Shown here in pieces: positions 25,086 to 32,306 of a stretch of DNA of 32,307 bases. The translations under genes were made by a program, and so were the position numbers. Below the pieces are notes generated by a model. It did not search any database. It was not told the origin of the DNA and worked only from the letters and a program-made list of their open reading frames with translations. Origin of the DNA: CAIXPS01 sp034430115 (GTDB lineage Bacteria > Chloroflexota > Anaerolineae > J036 > Brachytrichaceae); the NCBI GenBank assembly GCA_034430115.1, contig DAOUFG010000030.1, positions 1 to 32,307 of the forward strand, written 5' to 3'. How positions within the stretch are numbered: position 1 is the first letter of the stretch; the number at the start of each line of letters is the position of its first letter.

Positions 25086-25089
25086 ATGA
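24976..25089 (+). CDS. Possible 37-aa upstream peptide coupled to the nitrilase-family gene
   Basis: This short frame runs from ATG at 24976 to a TGA that overlaps the next gene's ATG (ATGA). It encodes a polar first half and a hydrophobic, Trp-rich end (NPLYWLVATIWRYI). A TACAAT (24963-24968) just upstream would give a leaderless message; no ribosome-binding site or -35 is present. The ATGA overlap and the GGAGG inside the frame fit translational coupling, but the frame is too short for codon evidence. It may be chance. Confidence 0.3.
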   Translation: MPTSVQSFLDSQAAEPQPLQTKINPLYWLVATIWRYI

Positions 25090-25904
25090 CCACGCTGGCC
25101 GCAGCGCAATTCGACCCGCACCTGGGCGACACGGCTTATAACCTGTCGCATATCCAGTCTTTATTGATCGAGGCAGTGCAAAAGGATGCACAGCTCGTCG
25201 TGTTCCCAGAATGTGCCATCACCGGCTACAACTTTGCCACGCTGGCGGATGCCCGCGCCGTCGCCGAGCCGGTGGACGGCCCCTCCACGACGGCGTTGGT
25301 GCAAACCTGCCGCGAGATGAACGTCCATCTGATCGCCGGCACATTGCGCGCCGAAGGCGACAAGCTCTATAACTCCGCGCTCCTGATCGGCCCCGGCGGG
25401 GTGATCGGCGTGTACGACAAAACCCACCTGCCCCTGTGCGGTGCCGACAAATTCACCACCCACGGCGACAACGGCTTGAACGTCTACGACACGCCCTTTG
25501 GAAAGGTGGGCATGCTAATCTGCTACGATTTGCGCTTCCCCGAAGCGGCGCGCACGCTGGCATTGCGCGGCGCGGATGTCATCGCCCTGCCCACCAACTG
25601 GCCGACCGGCGCCGATACAGCGCCGGAGTTCATGGTGCGCGCCAGGGCATTCGAGAACCGCGTATTCGTCGTGGCGTGTAACCGCGTGGGCCAGGAACGC
25701 GACGCAGCCTACATCGGGCGGAGCTGCATCGCAGCGCCAAGCGGCAAACACCTGGCCGACGCCTCGCCGGCGGACGAACAGGTCATTTACGCCGAGGTGA
25801 ACGTCGAAGACGCGCGCCAAAAACGGCTGGTGATTACGCCGGGCGAATTCGAGATGGACTTCTTCAAAGACCGCCGGCCGGAGCTATATGCTCTTGGGAA
25901 CTGA
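25086..25904 (+). CDS. Carbon-nitrogen hydrolase (nitrilase superfamily)
   Basis: This 272-aa amidase or nitrilase-like enzyme has the Glu-Lys-Cys triad: E42 in VFPECAITG, K112 in YDKTHLP and C146 in MLICYDLRFPE. The length and the order of motifs match stand-alone omega-amidase, carbamoylputrescine-amidase or Nit-type proteins. Which amide or nitrile is cut cannot be decided. GGAGG five bases before the ATG at 25086 sets the start; an in-frame start at 25074 would sit on this site. Downstream is a quasi-palindromic repeat tract. Confidence 0.92.
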   Translation: MTTLAAAQFDPHLGDTAYNLSHIQSLLIEAVQKDAQLVVFPECAITGYNFATLADARAVAEPVDGPSTTALVQTCREMNVHLIAGTLRAEGDKLYNSALLIGPGGVIGVYDKTHLPLCGADKFTTHGDNGLNVYDTPFGKVGMLICYDLRFPEAARTLALRGADVIALPTNWPTGADTAPEFMVRARAFENRVFVVACNRVGQERDAAYIGRSCIAAPSGKHLADASPADEQVIYAEVNVEDARQKRLVITPGEFEMDFFKDRRPELYALGN

Positions 25905-26107
25905 GGAGAGAGGGAGCAACGGAACTGGGGTGCAGGGGTGCCAGGGTGAGCAGGAGAGAGGGAGCAACGGAGCCAGGGTGCATGGGCGCTGAGGAGTATG
26001 GGTGAAGAGGAGAGCCCGGATGTTATTACACTTTTGCTCCCCGGCTTCCTGTCACCCGTGCTCTAGTTCTCCCCCGCTCCTTGTCACCCCTGCTCCGGTT
26101 CTCCCAC
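25905..26107. repeat. Purine-rich/pyrimidine-rich quasi-palindromic repeat tract
   Basis: The left part (25905-26018) is G-rich on the plus strand and contains two exact 19-bp copies of GGAGAGAGGGAGCAACGGA (25905-25923 and 25953-25971, 48 bases apart). The right part (from about 26036 and running to about 26152, into the next gene) is C-rich, with CTCCC, GCTCC and GTCACCC units that mirror the left part imperfectly. It lies between two convergent genes. Confidence 0.8.
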
Positions 26108-26542
26108 TCACCTCTGATCCCGTGCTCCCGATCTCCCCTGCTCCCTTTCACCGATGCTGCGCAAGTGCCACAGCCCTACTAACCCAAGCACCACCACCAA
26201 CATAGCGGCGCTGAGGATGGCGCGGAAGCCCAACACTGCAAATACCTCTGAAGAGCGCGCAAAGGCCAGCCGCGTGACCCATAGATACACCTGGTAGCCA
26301 ATCGTGACGGCGACCGTCACCCACCAGGCCCAGGCGGCCCGGCGGATCACACCAACGACGCAAATCAGGTAGCCCATAGCCCACAGCGCGCTGGTGAGCG
26401 CCACATACACCGGCGAAAGTGCCGTCGGCAAGTTGGGCAACTGCACCGTCTGCTGAATCGAAAGCCCTACGCGTGCCAGGTTCTCCAGGCATAGCAGCCC
26501 CAGCACAACCAGCAACAGGCGAGGAAGATGTGCGCTCTTCAC
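26108..26542 (-). CDS. Small membrane protein downstream of the FAD oxidoreductase
   Basis: Unrecognised 144-aa protein with about four hydrophobic segments (LLLVVLGLLCLENLARVG; YVALTSALWAMGYLICVVG; AWWVTVAVTIGYQVYLW; ILSAAMLVVVLGLVGLW). It starts at GTG 26542, three bases after the TAG of the FAD oxidoreductase gene, with GAGG upstream inside that gene. Its last 14 or so codons are read from the C-rich repeat tract and give a low-complexity tail (GEREQGRSGARDQR), so the repeat has probably replaced the original end. A role linked to the upstream enzyme is possible but unsupported. Confidence 0.7.
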   Translation of the reverse strand: MKSAHLPRLLLVVLGLLCLENLARVGLSIQQTVQLPNLPTALSPVYVALTSALWAMGYLICVVGVIRRAAWAWWVTVAVTIGYQVYLWVTRLAFARSSEVFAVLGFRAILSAAMLVVVLGLVGLWHLRSIGEREQGRSGARDQR

Positions 26543-26545
26543 ACG

Positions 26546-27583
26546 CTAAACCTCATTCAGCATCGTCAGGATGCGCTCGGCCATCACCGGCGCCCAGGCC
26601 GGGCCATAGTGCCCGGCACCCAATGCATAGTAGACCGCACCATCTCCTGCCAGCCGGCCGATTAGGGGCATCCCGTTTGGCATCGTCACCGTCATGCCAG
26701 AGCGACGCCCCTCGGTGTGGCTCAAAGCATCGGGCAAATGTTCATGCAAGAAATGCTGCACATCCTGTGCCGGGTCCGCATCGGCATCGCTGACAGGTCG
26801 CCAGGCGCTCACGCGCAATCGGCCATCCAATTCTTGCGCCGCTAACAGGCGTCCATCGTCGATCATCAACGGCATGGGCACCGCTTTTTGCACCTGCTCT
26901 GCCAGGCTGGGTTCATCATCCAGCGGCCTGGACAACCAGGTGTAACCGCGCGCCATCTGCACGGCGTCGGCCAGCATCGGCGAAAGCAAACCGGCATACG
27001 CATTGGTGGCCAGCACCAATGCCGCGCACTGCACCGTATACCCTTGTGCCAATGCCAGGATGCGCGCGCCGCGATATTCCAGCGCCTGTACTTCGGCATT
27101 TTCTCGCACGACGATCTTTGGATGTTCCAGCAACCTCTTCGTCAATGTCGCGATCTCAAACTGAACGCTGTAACCTGCCACCAACCCGCCGGCGAATCCA
27201 TCCGGCAGCTTGTCTGGCCGGGTTTCCCAGCTCAGGTGGGGCCGGTCACCGCTGAACGATCTAGCCCACTCACGCAATGCATCTGTGCCAGCCAGACCGC
27301 TGGACAGGTGCAGTACGCTGCACGAGCGCGGCGACAGGTTCAATTGCATCGCCAGCATTGTCAGCGCATCCACACCGCGCACCGTATCGGGCAAGGCCGG
27401 TGTCGCGAGTTGCGGCGTCGCCAGTCCGATGGCGCGTGAAGTAGCGCCCTGGCCCACCCTTTGCGCATCGAGCACAGCAACGCGCCGCCCATCTTCCGCC
27501 AGGTGGAACGCGACCATCGCGCCTACCAACCCGGCGCCGACAACAACGACATCAATTGTTTGATTGCTGGCATCCATGTTCAT
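26546..27583 (-). CDS. FAD-dependent oxidoreductase, DAO (glycine/D-amino-acid oxidase) family
   Basis: This 345-aa flavoenzyme has an N-terminal Rossmann FAD-binding motif (VVVVGAGLVGAMVAFHLAE, GxGxxG) and the following acidic strand end VAVLDA. The TSRAIGLATPQL segment resembles the second FAD contact of DAO proteins. The C-terminal MPNGMPLIGRL and ALGAGHYGPAWAP segments close the FAD site. Such enzymes oxidise amines or amino acids and release H2O2. That fits its position 24 bases after a peroxiredoxin gene, a plausible detoxifying partner. The ATG at 27583 has no good ribosome-binding site; a second ATG lies at 27577. The substrate is unknown. Confidence 0.87.
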   Translation of the reverse strand: MNMDASNQTIDVVVVGAGLVGAMVAFHLAEDGRRVAVLDAQRVGQGATSRAIGLATPQLATPALPDTVRGVDALTMLAMQLNLSPRSCSVLHLSSGLAGTDALREWARSFSGDRPHLSWETRPDKLPDGFAGGLVAGYSVQFEIATLTKRLLEHPKIVVRENAEVQALEYRGARILALAQGYTVQCAALVLATNAYAGLLSPMLADAVQMARGYTWLSRPLDDEPSLAEQVQKAVPMPLMIDDGRLLAAQELDGRLRVSAWRPVSDADADPAQDVQHFLHEHLPDALSHTEGRRSGMTVTMPNGMPLIGRLAGDGAVYYALGAGHYGPAWAPVMAERILTMLNEV

Positions 27584-27607
27584 TGAGTGTAACCGTGCGT
27601 CCCAGTG

Positions 27608-28441
27608 CTAGCGCGCGGTTTTCTTTGTGGCGGTCTTCTTGGTTGCCTTCTTGGCAACGCTCTTCTTCGTTGCGGTTTTCTTGGTCGCCTTCCTGGCACT
27701 GCTCTTCTTCGCGGCGCCCTTCTTTGTCGCGCTCTTCTTCACAGCCGTTTTCTTGGTCGCTTTCTTGGCTGCCTTCTTTGCTGTGGACTTGGTGGACTTC
27801 TTCGCCACACGCTTGCGCGGGGCCGGCGACTCTTCTTTGGCCGGGGGCTCCGCGGGCACAGGTGTAGGAGATGGCTCCGGTGCAGGAGGCTCCATCTGCT
27901 CGCTGGAAGCTCGCACGGGTTCCGCCAGCGTCTGCTCCACCACGGGCAACGGCGCGACCTGCTCGGACACAGGCATGCTGACCCCGCCCTGCAAATATGC
28001 CAGCACCTCTTTGGCGTGGTCGGCCGGGGTCACCTTGCCCCATACGTATTCAATGTGCCCATCCGCCCCGATGATGAACGTGCTGCGTTGGACGCCCATA
28101 TATTTGTTGCCCGCAAAATTCTTCTCCACCCACACGCCAAAGGCTTCGGCGGTCTTGTGCTCGGTATCTGCCAGGAGGGGGAACGTCAGGTCATACTTGG
28201 CGCGGAACTTTCCATGCGATGTCGTGTCATTTGGGCTGATGCCATATACCGGCACGTCGAGCGCACTAAAATCAGGCAGGTTATCGCGGAAACTGCAAGC
28301 CTCCATCGTGCAACCGCTCGTGTCATCTTTGGGATAGAAATAAAGCACGAAGCGCTTGCCACGCAAGTCCTCGCTCTTCACTTCACCCACCGTATCGGAC
28401 GCCAAATCGAAATCGGGAACCGGTTCGCCTACTTGCAACAT
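27608..28441 (-). CDS. bcp: PrxQ/BCP peroxiredoxin fused to a lysine-rich histone H1-like tail
   Basis: This 277-aa protein has three parts. Residues 1-152 are a complete thioredoxin-fold peroxiredoxin of the BCP/PrxQ class: peroxidatic C44 and resolving C49 in DDTSGCTMEACSFRD, then the FPLLAD and RSTFII strands. Residues 153-205 form a Pro/Glu/Ser-rich acidic linker. Residues 209-277 are a basic tail with 27 Lys and 4 Arg in 69 residues, made of KKAT, KKTA and KKSA repeats as in histone H1-like proteins. The usual Pro before GCT is Ser. The ATG at 28441 has GGGAGG six bases upstream; an in-frame start at 28459 lacks one. The enzyme part reduces peroxides using thioredoxin. The tail could bind DNA or polyphosphate (inference). 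It lies between a DUF697 gene and an FAD oxidase gene. Confidence 0.93.
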   Translation of the reverse strand: MLQVGEPVPDFDLASDTVGEVKSEDLRGKRFVLYFYPKDDTSGCTMEACSFRDNLPDFSALDVPVYGISPNDTTSHGKFRAKYDLTFPLLADTEHKTAEAFGVWVEKNFAGNKYMGVQRSTFIIGADGHIEYVWGKVTPADHAKEVLAYLQGGVSMPVSEQVAPLPVVEQTLAEPVRASSEQMEPPAPEPSPTPVPAEPPAKEESPAPRKRVAKKSTKSTAKKAAKKATKKTAVKKSATKKGAAKKSSARKATKKTATKKSVAKKATKKTATKKTAR

Positions 28442-28478
28442 GATTTCCTCCCTTGTCAACTGATCGATTCATTGACGT

Positions 28479-28498
28479 GCGTGAGGATTGCCTCACGC
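28479..28498. terminator. Perfect 8-bp hairpin between the DUF697 and peroxiredoxin genes
   Basis: GCGTGAGG-ATTG-CCTCACGC is a perfect stem with a four-base loop just after the DUF697 stop. There is no T-run on the minus strand, so it may only partly terminate, process the message, or act as an operator. Confidence 0.4.
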
Positions 28499-28505
28499 CA
28501 ACACA

Positions 28506-29525
28506 CTATTCCGGATTCGATGTTGCTTCCCTCGATGCCTGCTTGTTGCGCCGCTTCAGCAAGGTCTGCGCAAACGTCTTGCCGCGCGCCACGGACGCTG
28601 CATATAACTCCTTTAAGGCCTCCCCACTCACGCGCTCGCCATATGCGCACCAGCGGAAGATCACTTCCCCTGTGGCATATGTGCCGCCAAAGGCAATCGC
28701 CACTTTTGGTACCAGCCCAAATCCTGGGACCAGGCCTACCAGCCCGCGCGCCGTCTGGCGCAACAGGAACCCACCGCCCACCACCGCCGCCAGTTGTGGC
28801 ATGATCTGTTGAAAATCTGCCGTGAGCCCAAGCGCCAGGGCTATTTTATATGCCATGAGCGCCTGGTTCTTCGTCAACACCACGATATCTGCCACGTTGA
28901 GGGGTATATCGGCAATGGGGTTCGTTTCAAGGATGCCGCTGCCAAAGCTATAGGCTGCGTTCGCCACGGCGGTATCATCAATCAGGCCACGCGCGGTCGG
29001 CTCGCGAAAGGCCGGCAAATGTCGCGCGAGCGCCAGTTCATCCACCGCTTTTAAGGCTCGAATACTTTTCACCAATTGGCGCGTGGCAGCCGCGTCATCA
29101 ACGACGTTGCCGGGAGCATTGAGCACTATCACACTGGCGGGCAACCATTGGTGCCGCAACGCCGAAGGGCTGGCGGGGTCGGTGATCAGGCACACGAGGG
29201 TGCGCACGCCGGCCCGCTCCAGGTCACGTAGCAAAGCCAGTTCAGTCGCGTTATCACGATCCTCGCGCGTCACAATGACGGCGATGTTCATGTGCTGCGG
29301 ATGATCGAGCTTGCCCAAAGGGTACGCGCCAACCACGGGTGTTGGGGGCACATCGTGCCGGCGAACTCCCTGGCTCAGCAATTCCACCAGGTGCTGCGCC
29401 AAAAGCAAATCTGTGCTGAGAAACGCAAGGACAAATGGCGCTTCGGCAGCCGCGCGAATCGGGCGCACGTCCACTTCGCGCAACACGCCCAGGATGGAAT
29501 TAAGTGTTCCCGCCGTAGCGGTCAT
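28506..29525 (-). CDS. DUF697/YcjF-like protein without a recognisable GTPase P-loop
   Basis: This 339-aa protein has a C-terminal half (about 190-310) that fits the DUF697/YcjF membrane-associated module: NPIADIPLNVADIVVLTKNQ, ALMAYKIALALGL, LLRQTARGLVGLVPGFG and VAIAFGGTYATGE. In related proteins this module follows a GTPase domain. Here the N-terminal half has strands such as MNIAVIVTRED, TLVCLITDP and ASVIVLNAP but no GxxxxGKS motif, so nucleotide binding is probably lost or altered. The start is uncertain: ATG 29525 and GTG 29558 both lack a ribosome-binding site. It lies upstream of the peroxiredoxin gene on the same strand and downstream of tatA. Confidence 0.75.
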   Translation of the reverse strand: MTATAGTLNSILGVLREVDVRPIRAAAEAPFVLAFLSTDLLLAQHLVELLSQGVRRHDVPPTPVVGAYPLGKLDHPQHMNIAVIVTREDRDNATELALLRDLERAGVRTLVCLITDPASPSALRHQWLPASVIVLNAPGNVVDDAAATRQLVKSIRALKAVDELALARHLPAFREPTARGLIDDTAVANAAYSFGSGILETNPIADIPLNVADIVVLTKNQALMAYKIALALGLTADFQQIMPQLAAVVGGGFLLRQTARGLVGLVPGFGLVPKVAIAFGGTYATGEVIFRWCAYGERVSGEALKELYAASVARGKTFAQTLLKRRNKQASREATSNPE

Positions 29526-29697
29526 TTTCGGTGGCACTGGAATGAGCGGAGCAAGCACTCACGGGAAGATCTTTCCATCCGCCAATATAGGCAGCTATCT
29601 CCGGGTAACATAGATACCGCCGAGATGTGTAAAACGACTTCCACGAACAGGGTGCTTGCCCTACTTAGAATATCGAACTTGACGTTGGCTCCCTGGC

Positions 29698-29898
29698 TTA
29701 TGCAGAAGCCTTCGGCTCGTCCTTCTTGGCGGCTGCATCTTCCGCCGGCTTATCTTCTTCCTTAATTGCAGTGCGGAACTCCTTGATGCCCTTGCCAAGT
29801 TCACCGCCGATCTTGCCAATTCGGCCTACGCCGAACAACAGGATCACGATCACGGCGATGATGAGGATCTCCGGCAATCCCAAGTTAACACCAGGCAT
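29698..29898 (-). CDS. tatA: Twin-arginine translocase subunit TatA
   Basis: This 66-aa protein has one N-terminal transmembrane helix (LPEILIIAVIVILLFG), the hinge with FGVGRIGKIGGELGKGIKEF forming the amphipathic helix, and a charged Lys/Glu/Ala tail. This is the TatA/E layout, and the length is in the lower normal range. It polymerises to let folded proteins cross the membrane. AAAAGGAG nine bases before the ATG fixes the start. tatC is not in the window. It is divergent from the antiporter gene. Confidence 0.93.
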   Translation of the reverse strand: MPGVNLGLPEILIIAVIVILLFGVGRIGKIGGELGKGIKEFRTAIKEEDKPAEDAAAKKDEPKASA

Positions 29899-29973
29899 GT
29901 TTTATCTCCTTTTTGCTGAACACTTTTCTTTTTTGCCGGACTGTCTCGACTAGAGTGCTACCACGCGGTTGTC

Positions 29974-30005
29974 TTGACACCCAAGCCCAACTATTATCCT
30001 ATAAA
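29974..30005 (+). promoter_or_regulatory. Candidate promoter of the Ca2+/H+ antiporter gene
   Basis: A perfect TTGACA (29974-29979) is followed by TATAAA (30000-30005). The 20-base spacing is longer than ideal, so the pair may not be used as such. The gene has GAGGTG at 30032-30037 before its ATG. Confidence 0.35.
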
Positions 30006-30039
30006 ATCTGCACAATCCACATTTCGCCGATGAGGTGTC

Positions 30040-31095
30040 ATGATCAAATCGTTCGCCAAACCGATCAACGCGTTGCTCGTGTTTGTGCCGCTGGCGCTGG
30101 TGCTGGAACTGATTCATGCCGCGCCGCTACTGGTATTCATCACCTCTGCACTGGCAGTGGTGCCGCTCTCAGGCATCCTGGGCGATGCGACAGAGGAACT
30201 GGCAGGCCGGGCCGGGCCGCGCATCGGCGCTTTGCTAAATGCCACGCTGGGCAACGCCGCCGAACTCATCATCACCATCCTGGCTATCAAAGAAGGATTG
30301 TTGGAATTGGTGCGCGCCTCCATCACCGGCTCAATCATCGGCAACCTGCTATTGGTTGCCGGCGTGGCAATCATCGTGGGCGGGCTCAAGCACGGCACCC
30401 AGCGCTTCGACCGCAGCACCGCCAGCATGAACGCGACGCTGCTCATCATGGCATCGCTGGTGCTGGTGGTGCCGTCATTCTTCAACAAGGCCATCGAACC
30501 GAACTTCGGCAACGTCGAGTCGTTGAGCCTGATCGTGGCGGCGGTCATCATCGTCGTGTACGTGCTGAGCATGATCTTCAGCCTGACGGCGCACAATGCC
30601 GAACCGATCACGCGCCCGGCGGCGCACGTGCCCAGCTATGGCGTCCAGGCGGCGCTGCTCTTGTTGGGCATCGCCACGGTGCTGATCGCAGCCATGAGCG
30701 AGTTCCTGGTGGGCGCCGTTGAACCCATGGTGCAGCAGCTAGGCATCAGCGAACTGTTCGTCGGCATCATCCTGGTGCCCATCATCGGCAACGTGGCGGA
30801 ACACGTCGTCGCCATCGAAGTGGCCTTGAAGAATCACATGGAACTGAGCATGGGCATCGCGCTGGGGTCCAGCCTGCAAGTGGCGATGTTCGTCGCACCG
30901 CTGTTGGTGTTCGTCAGCCTGCCTTTTGGGCACCCCCTGACACTCGAGTTCACTACCTTCGAGTTGATCGCACTGCTGGCCTCCTGTTTCATCGCGGCGC
31001 AGGTCTCGGCGGACGGCGAAACGAACTGGCTGGAGGGTGTGCTGCTCGTGTCGCTCTACGCGGTGATGGCAGTGGCATTCTTCTTCCTGCCATAA
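30040..31095 (+). CDS. cax: Ca2+/H+ antiporter (CaX family)
   Basis: This 351-aa inner-membrane cation/proton exchanger has about eleven transmembrane segments in two inverted halves. The two alpha-repeats carry the conserved ion-binding motifs GNAAELIITILA (first half) and GNVAEHVVAIEVA (second half), each with the acidic residue that coordinates Ca2+. The central loop (TAHNAEPITRP) is short. The length is typical of bacterial and plant CaX cores. The ATG at 30040 has GAGGTG three bases upstream. It exports Ca2+ in exchange for protons. It is a single gene, followed by a twin-hairpin repeat. Confidence 0.95.
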   Translation: MIKSFAKPINALLVFVPLALVLELIHAAPLLVFITSALAVVPLSGILGDATEELAGRAGPRIGALLNATLGNAAELIITILAIKEGLLELVRASITGSIIGNLLLVAGVAIIVGGLKHGTQRFDRSTASMNATLLIMASLVLVVPSFFNKAIEPNFGNVESLSLIVAAVIIVVYVLSMIFSLTAHNAEPITRPAAHVPSYGVQAALLLLGIATVLIAAMSEFLVGAVEPMVQQLGISELFVGIILVPIIGNVAEHVVAIEVALKNHMELSMGIALGSSLQVAMFVAPLLVFVSLPFGHPLTLEFTTFELIALLASCFIAAQVSADGETNWLEGVLLVSLYAVMAVAFFFLP

Positions 31096-31173
31096 ACATT
31101 GATCCGCGAATCAACGCAAACAAAAGGCTAAGTTAGTTGGCTGAAGTTCCCGATGCGGCCTTTGCCTCGATCA

Positions 31174-31228
31174 TGTAGGGCGAGATGTTATCTCGCCCCG
31201 GCCGGGCGACTTAACAAGTCGCCCTACA
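31174..31228. repeat. 55-bp twin-hairpin palindrome (REP/BIME-like)
   Basis: Two perfect 9-bp hairpins stand side by side: GGGCGAGAT-GTT-ATCTCGCCC (31178-31198) and GGGCGACTT-AAC-AAGTCGCCC (31204-31224). They are enclosed by a perfect outer arm pair TGTAGGGCGA/TCGCCCTACA. The whole unit can also fold as one long cruciform. It lies between the convergent antiporter and membrane-protein genes. Confidence 0.85.
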
Positions 31229-31263
31229 TTCAACAAGCGCACCAACTTCTTCTGACGATTTAC

Positions 31264-32121
31264 TTAGATCGCCAACGCGGCCGCGAGCATGGAAGCCATC
31301 AGCCACCATTGCGCGTGGCGCGCCGACGGTTGCGCTTGCAATAGGAACTGCGGCAGCCAGAATATGCCCACCAGAAACGCCCCCACCGAGTGGCGCGTGA
31401 GGATGAGCAACAACAAGACGGCTAACTGGCCCAGGTTCCAAAGCCGCCAATCCCAGCGGCGTGAGACGGCCCCGGCATAGGCCAAGCCGAACCCGGCTGC
31501 CGCGATCACGACCTCGAACGAGAGCGGCTTGAACAGCACGTAGCCCAACAGCAATGGCAGCGCCATTTCCACCACGCCGCGCAAGATGGCGCTGGGCTGA
31601 CCATTGCATCGGCACAACGCCAGCGCCAGTTGGGGCAAGAGGATGGCAACGATGCTGAGCAACACGACCGGCGCACCCAATACGGCGGACAGCACCAGCG
31701 CGATAAAGGGCGTCAGGAGGGCCGTGGTCAGCACGCCGCCATAGTTGAAGAGCAGGTCATGACTAAACCAATCACGGCAGTAACCCAATACCACGGCAAA
31801 CCAGGCCGCCGGCGAGCCGGGCTGAGTAAAAGGGAGTGGTTTGACGGGGGCACCCGCGTGCCATTCGCGCCAGCGCCCCAACGGGAGGGACCAGTTCGTC
31901 TCGGCCAGCGCCGCCCAGAGCGAAGCCCACAACCCCTCGGCAATGACCAGCGCCAGGAAGAGGGCGATGAACGCACTCCCCGACCAGTCAAACTGCGCGG
32001 CAGCGACGACGCCGCAGATGACAGCCCAGGCAGGACCGAGCCACGCGCCCCCACGGCGCCATTGCGCCGTCCATCGCACCACAGGCGCGAAGATATTGTC
32101 AGTTTGCTGGCTTGCCTGCAT
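31264..32121 (-). CDS. Multi-pass membrane protein
   Basis: Unrecognised 285-aa integral membrane protein with about eight hydrophobic helices (for example GSAFIALFLALVIAEGLWASLW, VVLLSIVAILLPQLALALC, LAVLLLLILTRHSVGAFLVGI, given as examples only in part). No catalytic motif was recognised. Several Trp-rich loops occur (WREWHAG, RRWDWRLWN). The ATG at 32121 lies 23 bases after the S41 protease stop. A TATAAT on the minus strand at 32129-32134 would start transcription at or next to the ATG, so the gene may have its own leaderless transcript besides operon readthrough. Confidence 0.7.
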   Translation of the reverse strand: MQASQQTDNIFAPVVRWTAQWRRGGAWLGPAWAVICGVVAAAQFDWSGSAFIALFLALVIAEGLWASLWAALAETNWSLPLGRWREWHAGAPVKPLPFTQPGSPAAWFAVVLGYCRDWFSHDLLFNYGGVLTTALLTPFIALVLSAVLGAPVVLLSIVAILLPQLALALCRCNGQPSAILRGVVEMALPLLLGYVLFKPLSFEVVIAAAGFGLAYAGAVSRRWDWRLWNLGQLAVLLLLILTRHSVGAFLVGIFWLPQFLLQAQPSARHAQWWLMASMLAAALAI

Positions 32122-32144
32122 GGCCCCGATTATAGGCGATGCGC

Positions 32145-32306
32145 TTATGGCGTCGGTGTGACGAGGGCCGGCACGGTCGCCGTGGGCGTCGCTGCCGGGG
32201 CCTTGCCGGTGAGCAGATAATTCACCGCCGCATCCAACTGCGGGTCGCGCCCGGCAGTCACGTCATCCGCTGTACGCGCCACCACGTAATCGGGCGTGAT
32301 GCCCAC
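32145..32306 (-). CDS. S41 C-terminal processing protease, C-terminal end
   Basis: Only the last 53 residues are in the window. GITPDYVVARTADD followed by GRDPQLDAAVNYLL is the conserved end of CtpA/Prc-type S41 peptidases, where the G-x-G-I-x-P-D strand is followed by the D-x-Q-L-x-x-A-L helix. A Thr/Pro/Ala-rich tail of about 20 residues ends the protein. The catalytic Ser/Lys and PDZ domain lie outside. The gene precedes the membrane protein gene by 23 bases on the same strand. Confidence 0.8.
   Translation of the reverse strand: MGITPDYVVARTADDVTAGRDPQLDAAVNYLLTGKAPAATPTATVPALVTPTP

Noticed and set aside
26002..26205. 67-codon plus-strand frame rich in Pro/Ser/Cys
   Set aside because: It is a translation of the C-rich repeat tract and runs into the convergent membrane gene.
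27611..27815. Tandem DNA repeat or CRISPR-like array in the peroxiredoxin tail
   Set aside because: The periodicity comes from Lys/Ala/Thr codons in an open frame; units vary in length and there are no spacers.
27552..28043. 163-codon minus-strand frame rich in Glu/Gln repeats
   Set aside because: Same-strand alternate frame through the Lys-rich repeat tract; the peroxiredoxin frame explains the region.
27605..28804. 399-codon plus-strand frame opposite the peroxiredoxin
   Set aside because: It is the complement of the Lys-rich repeats (giving Leu/Gly/Phe strings) and extends over two real genes.
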